Part shown: one piece after another, positions 46,011 through 56,600 of the stretch
How positions within the stretch are numbered: position 1 is the stretch's first letter
How the letters are laid out: each line of letters begins with the position of its first letter
Source of the DNA: Luidia sarsii
Lineage: Eukaryota; Echinodermata; Asteroidea; Paxillosida; Luidiidae
DNA: 64,000 bases
Direction: 5' to 3'
Assembly (NCBI GenBank): GCA_949987565.1
Contig: OX465115.1
Location: 4,002,004-4,066,003 of the forward strand
Position numbers and translations under genes: made by a program
The notes under the pieces: model-generated
Told to the model about the DNA's origin: nothing
The model's database searches: none
Seen by the model: the letters and a program-made list of their open reading frames with translations, nothing else

Positions 46011-46440
46011 TAGAGGTTTATGGGAAAGGAGCTTGGGTCGTCATTGCAACCCCTCGCCCATCGTAGGACGGTGGCCTCCCTGAGCCTCTTCTACCATTAT
46101 TTCTCTGGAAGGTGTTGCTCTTCTCTTGCCGACCTGGTCCCCCCAGTCAGGACATTTAAGCGAGCAACCAGGCTGTTTTCCTCATCTCACCCGCACACTC
46201 TATCTATCCCAATGTGTAGAACAAAGAGGTATCGGAATGGCTTCTTCCCTCGTTCTGCCTCTACCTGGAATTCCCTTCCTGGTTCTTGCTTTCACCCAGC
46301 CTACGATCTTGCCCTTGAATGTCAATTCCTATCTCCGGCCTTCCCGAGTACCTCTCTATCTTCTTCTTTCTCTAGCCCTTAACCTAGAGAGGCTTTTCAG
46401 CCTTGTTTGGGGCGATTTTGCATACAAAAATAAAATTTAA
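46011..46440 (+). pseudogene. 5'-truncated LINE: reverse transcriptase C-terminal end
   Basis: Frame 46020-46382 reads LQPLAHRRTVASLSLFYHYF and SSHPHTLSIPMCRTKRYRN, then FFPRSASTWNSLP, the conserved end of non-LTR retrotransposon ORF2 proteins. It ends in an A-rich tail (AAAATAAAATTTAAAA). The polymerase core is missing. Confidence 0.8.
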
Positions 46441-46689
46441 AAAAAAGGAGGCCAAGTCTGTTTGGCAAGCGCAGTATCTGGTGTCACTGGTCCTCGGGCT
46501 CACTGAATAATCCCAGGGGGAACTCTGCAGTGTGCATGTACTCAACGGCCTATCAGAATACCAATGAAATATGTACACGTAATTTGCGTTGGTACCTAGA
46601 CCGACGATTCCCACTCCAAGCCCAACCCTGTGCCTTGATTGAATTTGTCTTGTTCGGTCCCGTGCCATCGAGATGCAACTTCAGATTAA

Positions 46690-47310
46690 TTCCATCCCTT
46701 CATTGACGCTGATTGCGCCGCTACGAGACTGACCAGTCAGCATCCAGGGATGCTCCGAGATTGAGACCCAATCAAATCTGCATTGAGTTCACTTCATTCA
46801 ATCCGCCCCGGCCGTGTAGTGGTTGGCTGCTCTGCTACCAGACGTTATACCGATGCAAAGACATCTTCAAGTCCAGCTCCTGTTTCGATTGAACTCTTTG
46901 GTCTAATTCCATCGCGATGTAGCTTCTGATTAATTTGGTCGCTGACGATGAAGAATTGAGAGTCTCGTACGATACGCCTCTTGCCATGAAATATTGACGG
47001 CGTCGCACTTCTCCAACTCTTGCCCACTCTTGTGTTCACCCGCACTGATGCCATCACTTACCGAGCCCATCCTCAGAGACAGTATCATTTTCTTCTCACA
47101 TCAACCTTCTCATTTCGAGCCCGTCGAAAATTAAACCTTCTGATTGATTTTGTCCCAGAACTGAGAGTCTCGTACGATACCCCTCGCGCCATGAAATGCT
47201 GACGGAAAGTCTGAAGACAGACACAGGTTGATTGGATTCCATTCGAAGGTCAATCACGTCTGCAACTTCAGAGTTTTCAAAATATACCCGAGGAAAGTTA
47301 TTGAAACGGA
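46690..47310. repeat. Duplicate of the muscarinic-like GPCR 3' flank
   Basis: Blocks at 46700-46920, 47020-47130 and 47195-47310 match 50825-51070, 50560-50660 and 51075-51205 (for example CAGTCAGCATCCAGGGATGC). Block order differs, so the duplication was rearranged. No GPCR coding remains here. Confidence 0.7.
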
Positions 47311-47845
47311 ATTCCATTTGCAACCTTACAAATACAGGTCTCAATTGCACATCAAAATCAAATCAAAGTTTTAATTGTGAAGACGCACATATTGATCAGT
47401 CCGCGTTAGATAAAGGGGCTGCAGCGGGGTCTGCAGACTACTTATACGGGTTGATTTCAGCAACGGCAGCGCACATGACTATTGGACTTCATGGCGTTAG
47501 CAACGAGGACTGACCAGAGCAGGCTGTCGGTAAGGCGTTCGTTCATGTACCTATTTACAGATGTTGATCAAATGATTGGTGTTTTCATTTTGTTCAGTTT
47601 TGTCGCACATAATGCACTACCCAGCGTAGCCTCTTTCAAAGTCGGTCAATTCTTAAGGCAACTAGTCTTTGTTTATTCTTTGTGTGATCCCCAAACTGTT
47701 CTAGCCAGGTTTGCAATTGGGTTTTTGCAATCGAATACAAATGGGGTGTGTGATCCCTGGAGATATACGGCAGTTAATGGTCGAATGCTTCTGCCTGCCT
47801 CCCCCCTTCAAAGATTAGTTGCCTATTTGGGATGTTCGCCATTTA

Positions 47846-48625
47846 AGGGCTAGATAGCTCGGGTGGTAGTCGTGTATTTTTCTTTGCCATTTTCCAAATT
47901 AAAACCCCGAACTGGTTTTTTTTTTTTCTCGAAAAGGTTAGTACCAAACTTTAGACGGCCAAAAGTTAGACGGCCTTACACTTCGACCCTACCAGGACCT
48001 TTCTCAAAGGCAAAGTGACAAGTACATACTCAGGAAGTCAGGGGAAGGAAAGCACTGACACACATGACAGAGGAAGGACAGAAGGGAAGGGAGTGTGATG
48101 CAGATGTACAGACGAAGGGAGGGGAGATCAAAGGGAAAACAAACAAAAGGATGGAAGGATCAAAGGGATGGGAGCAGGGTGTGAGGTCAAAGTGGAAAGG
48201 GAGAGGGAAGATGAAAGAAAACAGGGATGAATGAAGTGCGGATTAGTCATTCCCTTCATTGATATTAAGGCCATGAGGTTGTGTAGTGTGGAGACGCTTA
48301 ATCCACAGTTTTTCCATGCTGAGGCGGACGGCATCTTTCCAATGGCCAAGAGACTCTATGCCCTGTACAGACATGTCAAGAATGGAATGATTAGGGAGAT
48401 TGAAGTGATGTCCACACTCCACAGGGGTATCTACTCGCTTGGTGTTGATGGTAGATCTGTGACCATAGAGTCATTTCTTGAGGCTGTTTATGGTTTCACT
48501 ATATTGAATGTTGCAGACCCTGCAAGAAATGAGATATATAACATTGGTTGTATTTCAGGTGATCCTTCGCCTGACTGTCTGTGTATGTCCTTGTCACTTT
48601 GCCTTCAAAACGTCAGGCGCTCTAA
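47846..48625 (-). pseudogene. Fourth Penelope-like remnant (GIY-YIG, minus)
   Basis: Minus-strand reading of about 48560-48240 gives a degenerate CRVCNIQY ... LPNHSI ... GIESLGH GIY-YIG tail. The end at 47978-48020 has CGACCCTACCAGGACC and TTTCTCAAAGGC, and a partial tRNA-like GATAGCTCGGGTGG lies at 47850. Confidence 0.65.
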
Positions 48626-48852
48626 CTATTGAGATTTATGTATGCAAGTCATTTTAGTCAGTGAACTGGTTATAACTTTTTTTTCATTTCATTTACCAAA
48701 CTTTTAGTTAGTTCGTTGATGTCCGGACTAAGTCCAGATTTATCTATTTCCCTATTTCTAGAAGAAAAAAACCATCAGTCCTTTGAGAGGGTGTTAGGAG
48801 GTCAATTCAGTGAGTGGCGTGACTGGATGTTATCAGTACTGTCCCAGTAAGG

Positions 48853-49917
48853 ATGCCTACCCCTGCAACCTTCATAGGCCCGCCACCGTCGGCCCTGGCC
48901 TGGCCCTTGTGGCTGCAGATCACTTTGGGCGTCATTGCCGGGGTCGTGACCCTTGTTACCATCCTGGCTAACATATCGGTGCTGTACGCCTTTGCCCGGA
49001 CCCGTCGTCTCCACACCTACGCCAACTACTACATCATTAGTCTGGCCTCGGTAGACCTCTACTTGGGGATTGTGAGCAGTCCGGTTGCCGGAGCAAACTG
49101 GGCGCTAGGTTACTGGCCCTTTGGTGATACCCTTTGTTTCGTCCGGAATATACTGAGTACCAACGCGTTCCACACATCCTACTTGTCTACTTTGGTCATA
49201 GCGCTTGATAGGTACTTCTCAATCGCCTATCCGCTCAAACATTTGACTTATCGAACCACCAAAGTCGCTTCAGTTGTCATCTTCTTGACCTATGCAATTC
49301 CGGTGGCTATTTGGTGGCCTTTTACTTGCTACTGGAGATGGATCTATGGCGGAGAATTCCCTTTGTTCACATATATCTGCTTGCCCCGATATCTGAGCAG
49401 TCTGTACGCCACCGTATTCGTCATCGTAACCCTCACCTGGTTACCCATGTTGATCATGGTGGTAGTATACGTGAAGGTTTACCGCATAGCACGAGGCAGA
49501 CAGAGGCAGACTAAACAGTTTGTGCAGACGACTGATGATGCCCAAAGCGAGGCTGCCACTTCCTCAAGAATTCCTGACGTCAACACCATCCAAGTCGACC
49601 TCCAGCCCGGCCAATCAGGGGCAAGAGTGAATCCAGTCTTCACCGTTGACGACGGATCCCCTTACGATGAGGTCATAGTGAGTCCCCGGGTCTCGGCGCC
49701 AGGGAGGGGAACCACACCTTATGCTGAATCGGGAAAGGGAGGAATGACGTCAGACAGCCAGTCAGCCTCGTCCAAGAAGAAGAACATGAGAGGCAGCAAG
49801 GCACTTCGTACACTGATGCCTATCTTCATCGCTATGATGGCGTCCGGCATTCCCTGGGCTATCATTGCTGCAGTTTGGGTGCCGTGCTCTCAGTGTATAC
49901 CTGGCATTGTAACTACG
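48853..49917 (+). CDS. Muscarinic-like GPCR exon 1 (TM1-TM6)
   Basis: Begins MPTPATFIGPPPSALAWP, ends CIPGIVTT; donor GTAATT. Without splicing the frame reads only six more codons to a stop, leaving out TM7. Confidence 0.92.
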
Positions 49918-50482
49918 GTAATTATTGCAACTTAATTCTACAGCTTTGTGAGGAGTTACAGTCGATTCATTTCGAAGCAATCTGTAGTACCTGTAATGAT
50001 TTCAGAGTTAATAGTTTCAGTTGAAAAAAAAATCACCCTTTGGTGCTAGCGCACATACTATTTTACCAAGTCAAAGAGAACAAAATAACCATAGTATGAA
50101 AACAGATACATTTATGTGGTAGAAGCAGCACTAGAATCTGGCTGCTTGACAACTATCTCCAAGTCTTCGAATCCCATTGATGGAATTTCGAACTATCCTC
50201 CCCAAACCATGGTGTTCAGATTCTACCATTCGACACAAAGAGAACTGTGTCAATGAATCCACAATTCAGGTGGCATTAACTTAAGGGTGCAAAGTTGTAC
50301 CAATCTCAAAACTCAGTAAGTTTGTAATTTTTGATTTCCTTTTTCTTCTCCTTCAGACGGCCGTGTATCTTGCTCGAGTGTCGGGCGCCATGAACCCGTT
50401 CTGCTACGCCATTGCCAACCCCCTCTATCGGCAGGGCATCCTCAGGCTCGTCCCAGCCAAGAAAAAGCAACAAAGACAATAG
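48853..50482 (+). CDS. Muscarinic-like class A GPCR (two exons)
   Basis: Exon 1 48853-49917 (355 codons) and exon 2 50357-50482 (41 codons plus TAG) join in phase 0 (donor GTAATT, acceptor CTCCTTCAG): 396 residues. TM1 has LANISVL, TM2 SLASVDLYLG with D2.50, TM3 Cys3.25 and LDRYFSIAYPL. TM4-ECL2 (WWPFTCYW, then Cys in TYICLP) and the TM6-ECL3 segment CSQCIPG resemble muscarinic acetylcholine receptors; TM7 is MNPFCYAIANPLYRQG. Intracellular loop 3 is long (about 120 residues, Ser/Gln-rich). Counting from Cys3.25 without gaps, position 3.32 is Ser, not the Asp that binds amines, and 6.48 is Gly instead of Trp. It acts at the plasma membrane through G proteins; acetylcholine as ligand is therefore doubtful. 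The intron before TM7 is a lineage feature. Confidence 0.9.
50357..50482 (+). CDS. Muscarinic-like GPCR exon 2 (TM7 and C-tail)
   Basis: Encodes TAVYLARVSGAMNPFCYAI, then ANPLYRQGILRLVPA and a basic end KKKQQRQ before TAG. NP-x-x-Y motif intact. Confidence 0.9.
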   Translation, partial: TAVYLARVSGAMNPFCYAIANPLYRQGILRLVPAKKKQQRQ

Positions 50483-50544
50483 GAAGACAAGCATGGTGCA
50501 CCCCGATGGTGACGTCATCATTTCCACGATCCTCACTTAATGTT

Positions 50545-51210
50545 GGCATCGCAGTGCTCCATCACTGAGCCCATGCACTCTTGCGTTCACCCGCACTGAC
50601 GTCATCACTTACTGAGCCCGTCCTCCTTTTTTTTTCTTCTCACGTCGACCTTCTCATCTCGTTCACCGGCACTGTCGTGAGTCCTCCAAGCAGGACGGTC
50701 CACGTGGTTCAGCCTCGTTTCCACGCTTAGCTTTTTGGAGGAGTGTTGGTGGTGATGGGGAGTGGTTAATTTGTGGAGGGACGATCGATGAGCTTCTCAT
50801 CTCGACCAGCACCTCGGACAATGCCAGACGCTGATTGCGCCGCTATAGGAGACTGACCAGTCAGCATCCAGGCCTCAAGGATGCTCCGAGAGTGAGACCC
50901 AATCAAATCTGCATTGAGTTCACTTCATTCAATCCGCCCCGGCCGTGCAGTGGTTGGATGCTCTGCTACCAGACGTTATACCAATGCAAAGACATCTTCA
51001 AGTCCAACTCCTGTTTCGATTGAACTCTTCTTGTTTGGTCTAATTCCATCGCGATTCCATCGCGATGTAACCCCTCGAACCACGAAATGTGGACGGAAAG
51101 TCTGAAGATAAACAACGTGGTTGATTGGATTATTTCGAAGGTCAATAACGTCTGCAACTTCGGAGTTTTCAAAATATACCAGAGGAAAGTGATTGAAACA
51201 GAATTCCATA
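50545..51210. repeat. GPCR 3' flank shared with 46690-47310
   Basis: Same blocks as the upstream copy in a different order; see that entry. No open frame with domain content. Confidence 0.7.
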
Positions 51211-51224
51211 TGAGAATTGTGACT

Positions 51225-51790
51225 TTACAGAAAGACGGATCTCAATTGTATATCACTGCAGTTAACTCAGTGAAGCAAACAGCTGTTAAATCAATGCATT
51301 CAACTCCTGTTAACTCACTGAAGCTAACCGTTGACCACTGAAGTTAACCCTTGTTAACCCTGGTTAACTCACTGAAGTTAACACTGGTTAACTCACTGAA
51401 GTTAACACTGATTAAATCATTGAAGTAAACCCTTGTTTGTTAACTCACTGAAGTAAACACTCGTTAACTCACTGAAGTTAACCCTCGTTAACTCACTGAA
51501 GTTAAGCCTTGTTAACTCAATGAAGTTAACAATTGTTAACTCACTAAATCAAACCCTTGTTAAATCAAAGAAGATAACCCTTGTTAACTCACTGAAGTTA
51601 ACCCTTGTTTACCCTGGTTAACTCACTGAAGTAAACCCTTGTTAACTCACTGAAGTAAACCCTTGTTAAATCACAGAATATAACCCTTGTTAACTCACTA
51701 TAGTTAACCCTTGTTCACTCACTGAAGTTAACCCTTTTTATCGAACTAAGTTAACCACTATTAGCTCATTGAAGTTAACTATAAGCTGAT
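51225..51790. repeat. Degenerate GTTAACTCACTGAA minisatellite
   Basis: About 22 imperfect copies of a roughly 24-bp unit (GTTAACTCACTGAAGTTAAC core) with many GTTAAC palindromes. Confidence 0.85.
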
Positions 51791-52800
51791 ATGTCTGTTG
51801 TTAACTTGCTGAGGTTATGTGTGTGAATTTGAACAGACATTATTGTTGTGAATTATTTCTACTAACTTTATCAAAGTTCGGAACCGCTGATATAAAGTAT
51901 TCACTCTGACCAGTGTCATTTTCTAAAACATTTCTTTATGATGTCATGGCATGTAATCTATCAGGCATTTCAGGCATCGATACACTTAACTGTGACATAA
52001 CTGTAACAGCACATTGTTTGCAACCAGCTACATTTTGAAGTTCCACACACTGGCAATTTACTTCCACATTGAGAATGCACATGATCAAGTACAATTTTGG
52101 AAACAACTATAATTATATCTGAACAGTTATTCTGTGTGTTACAACGACGAACTGCTACGTGTACCTAGTTGCTTTTTCCATTGACGCGTGTGAGGATGGT
52201 TCAATTTGTATGCCAGGTAGGGAAGCGATAGGCCGTAAGGTACAAACTACATGCACTTAACCGTAGACACTGACTGTAGTTAAATTGACGTGATTGCCAC
52301 AATATTTCAGCATCGTACTTCAGCAAGGTAGCGGTATACTCTAAAAACAACAAATTAGCACCAGCCCAAAAAAATAGAGTTGAGAAAAAAAAATGTGAGT
52401 GGGATATTTAGTGATACTCGCCAATCAATGGTGAAACGCTTCTTATTAGATAATGGCTAATTGGTGGCTTTTTATCTCTTGTAATTACCTGAGAAATTGT
52501 TTTTGGAAAAAAATAATTAATTGAGCTCACTTGGTTAGAACACTTCCTTATACATGTATCTTAATCTTAAATTTACACACAAGACACAATGACACAGTTT
52601 TTGCACATTTCAAAATAAACAAATTAATTAGAAATAAAGAATCATGATGATGAGGCCATCCATATCAATAAAACTTTCATCTCCGTGGAGTCAATCATCA
52701 AGTTGATTATCAGGTCTCTCCAACAGATCCCCCCGCTCCTTGTTTTGAATCACCAAGATCAGCACAGATATCTACACATTATATCTTCAGGGAGGGGCAC
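51791..52800. other. Non-coding, no gene seen
   Basis: AT-rich intergenic sequence without recognisable features. Confidence 0.5.
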
Positions 52801-52804
52801 TGGT

Positions 52805-53245
52805 TTACGTGGCAAGGACAAGTTGACAGAGGCAAGCAGTAGGGAAGGGATCAAGGAAGGGAAGATCAAAGGGAAAGGCAAGCAGTGGGGAAGGGATCAG
52901 AGAAGGGAAGATCAAAGGGAAAGGCAAGCAGTAGGGAATGGATCAAAGAAGGGAAGATCACAGGAAAAGGCAAGCAGTGGGGAAGGGATCAAAGAAGGGA
53001 AGATCAAAGGGAAAGGCAAGCAGTAGGGAAGAGATCATGGAAGGGAAGATCAAAGGGAAAGGCAAGCAGTAGGGAAGGGATCAGAGAAGGGAAGATCAAA
53101 GGGAAAGGCAAGCAGTAGGGAATGGATCAAAGAAGGGAAGATCACAGGAAAAGGCAAGCAGTGGGGAAGGGATCAAAGAAGGGAAGATCAAAGGGAAAGG
53201 CAAGCAGTAGGGAAGAGATCAAAGAAGGGAAGATAAAGGGGATAA
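52805..53245. repeat. 46-bp purine-rich minisatellite
   Basis: About nine copies containing GGCAAGCAGTAGGGAAGGGA and GGGAAGATCAAAGGGAAA, ending about 200 bp from the HPS3 stop codon. Confidence 0.92.
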
Positions 53246-53449
53246 GCGAAGGTGGTGACCACAAAAGAAGGATTATCTGCAAACACATCCACATTTCTTT
53301 GTCTAGAGTTCATATGTAATGGATACACAGCAAAGCTGACATGTCTTCTTGAGAGACTTCTGAAATTCCTGCACAGATATTGGTGACAATGAAGCCCTTC
53401 ACTTCACACCGTCTCGGTAACCCGCGGGTTACTGCATTCAACAGCACCA

Positions 53450-53616
53450 CTAGTTGACCGTCAGCGACTGGACTAACCTCTGCCGCAACCCCTTGGCACT
53501 CAGGCGGCTGCAGCTCTGCCGAATGTAGGGGAGGAAGAAGGAGAGGGAGCCCTCGCTTGGCAGACACTGGAGAAGCTCGTCAGGGGTCAAGAGGTTACTG
53601 CTGTGCCCGAGAACAC
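53450..53616 (-). CDS. HPS3: HPS3-like terminal exon
   Basis: Encodes VLGHSSNLLTPDELLQCLPS, then EGSLSFFLPYIRQSC and ends RLVQSLTVN before TAG; acceptor ACCACCCAG. Confidence 0.82.
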
Positions 53617-56600
53617 CTGGGTGGTTTGGGAGGGGGAGGGAGGGAGGAGGAGGAGGTGAGAGATGGTCGAGGTTCTGGTCCTCAAATCTTTGATCCTCGC
53701 GGGATGTCATAGTCACTGCTTACAGACATATTTGACCAGTGGGCAGTTTCATCCAACTCACCCTAATCTACCGTCAATCGCAAGACGATGAGCGAATCCA
53801 TATGAGGTTTTCAATGAGGTTTTCGCCCTTGCTTGACGTGATGAACACTGAATGCTCAGTGCTCTGCCCGGTGCCTGATAAAAAAATATTCCAGGCAGCT
53901 CGGGCGGGATTGGAACCCGCGACTCCGGAATTCTAGTATGGATGTCTTAACCACTGGACCACCGAGCTGGTCGAGGTCGTGTGGTGGATTCGAATAATGT
54001 ATAGCGGTGGGTACTGCGTTGCATCATAGATATGTCATGATGTTTGCATCGAGGAGAATGCAATTCAATGAGGTTGAATTACATTCTCCTCGACGCAAAC
54101 ATCAAAGGCCTGCCATTCTCATGCCTCGAACTGGTAAGATGGATGAAACAATTTTGGAGACAACGCCGGAGACTGAGCCTAAACCCGGGTTTTGGAAAAG
54201 GGCCGTGGTGTCACCGCAAAACCTGCGACTTGCCTGTGAGCAACTGCATGTAATCCGCTTGGCTGGAGGAGGGAGAGGTTTCGCCTCGGTCTCTTCCAGT
54301 TGCAGATGAGGGACTCGCATCATTGGGTGTCTGGGCCAGCAGCATCTTCAGAAGCTGTGCCCACCTGGATAACAAGAAATCCCATCACCATTCATCTTCA
54401 GATTGATGAAAAAAGTGCCTCTGAAGTGCCAAACGATCGTAGACTCCAAGGGGAAAAAATAGTGAAAGCTAGGACTATCTCCCTCGGACATTAAGTCTAC
54501 AGTATGTCACACAAACAAAGGGAAAACCGCTAGGGAACTTGGTTGAATTGCTTCTGACTGGCGCCCCCACCCCAGCAAAGACTAGTTGACTATTAGGGAA
54601 GATCACCATCTAAGAACTGGATAGCTCAGATGGAAGAGCACTGGTACGTTAATCCAGAGGTCTCGGGTTCATGTCCCGGTCCAGTCAATTTTTTCCAACA
54701 AAAAAATACCTCAAAAAATGTAGAGGGCCTGACATTTCGATCTTAGCAAGGGCCCTTGAGAAAGGTCCTGCTTTTGAGAGAATTAGTGATAGACTTGAAA
54801 CGTCAGGCTCTCGACATCTTTTTTGCATAATTTTTGTATATTACCCGGGACATAGTAAAAACTATGAACCTCAGGGACAGGATAGTTGGGACTATATCCC
54901 TTGGATCAACAGTTTTCACTTTTAACGCACAAAATATACAAACATAATAAAACCTTTCACACCAATGGGCCTAAGAATGAAACCAAGAAATTGAATTGCT
55001 TAACAGCAGACGTGTGCTAAGCTGTATCCGAAATCATTGCCTACGGCTTGAAATTACACACAAATCCATGGAAGCCTCTAATCTAGTGGCTGCAGCCAAT
55101 TCCCAAAGACTTGTGTGTCAGGCCGTGTCTAACTTTAGTGGCTATGACTTCAAATTACACGCGTCTCTATGGAAGCCTCTAGTTTAGCGGCGGCAGCCAA
55201 CTCCCATAGAACTGTGCATTATTGCTGGCTGTAGTCAATGGATCCGCATACGGCATTGTAACCCAGAAGACCAAGCCTTAGCGAAAACCACTGTACGCCT
55301 AAATAAGAGACGGGAGAGATCTTGCACCCACCTGGCCGAGTCCTTTCCGAAGGTTTCCTGGGCGTAGTCCAGGACAATGCCCGGCTGGTCTCGGACCAGG
55401 AGGGGAAGGACGGCCGAGGGGTCAAGCACTGACCGGCAGACGACGGCCAGCGACCCCAGCGACTGGGAAAGCCTGAGGCCGGGCGTGGTCGGGGCAGAGG
55501 TGGGCGTGGCAGGGGCAGAGGTGGGCGTGGCCGGGGCAGAGGTGGGCATGGCTGGGGCGGAGTCAGATCCATTGGCACTGCCAGCGGCCATCGGTTGGAG
55601 CACAGCTTGAGCTGCTGGACTGGGCGTGGTGTTGGTGGGTGTGGTCTTGGTGGGTGTGGTCTTGGTGGGCGTGGTCTTGGTGGGCGTGGTTCCAGTGGGC
55701 GTGGTTCCAGTGGGCATGGCTTCCATAGCAACTGTTGTCAGGTCCAAGATAAAGCTGGCCAGGGCAGGGCTTGCACAGGGGGAGGTAACAAGGCTCTGTC
55801 AGAAAGAAAGAAAAAATCAAAATTATAAAAATACTTGTACATCAAATTTCAAATCCATGGTCTAAATGTTCCAACCCCCAACCTGATTCCTACCGTATCT
55901 ACCACCAATAGGGATGGAGGCTTATGCCTTGCTTCAGACTAGTCACACACCTCCCAGTTCTATTTGTCAGCCTTGGCTGGCAGTCTACCACCAATAGGGA
56001 TGGAGGCTTATGCCTTGCTTCAGACTAGTCACCCCCTCCCAGTTCTATTTGTCAGCCTTGTGTGGCAGTCTACTACCAATAGGGATGGAGGCTTATGCCT
56101 TGCTTCAGACAAGTCACCCCCTCCCAGTTCTATTTGTCAGCCTTTGCTGGCAGTCGACCACCAATAGGGGATGGAGGCTCATGCCTTGCTTCAAACTAGT
56201 AACCCCTCCCAGTTCTATTATTTTGTTGGCCTTGGCTGGCAGTCGACCATCAATAGGGGATGGAGGCTCATGCCTTGCTTCAGACTAGTCACACCTCCCA
56301 GTTCTATTTGTCAGCCATGGCTGGCAGGCTTCCTAACAATATGGATGGAGGCTTATGCCTTGCATCAAACTAGTCACCCCTCCCAGTTCTACTTGTCGGC
56401 CTTGGCTGGCAGTCTACCACCAATAGGGACAGAGGCTTCTAATAATGCCATGCTTCAGACTCTTCACACTGGGCCTGTTAGTTTTATGCCAAGTTTGCAG
56501 TAGCTTAACAGGTATACTGTATTATTTTACATTTTGTTCTGATTGTCTTTCTTCAGCCAAGTCTTAAAAAAAAAAAAAAAGTCCAATGGGAACACATCAT

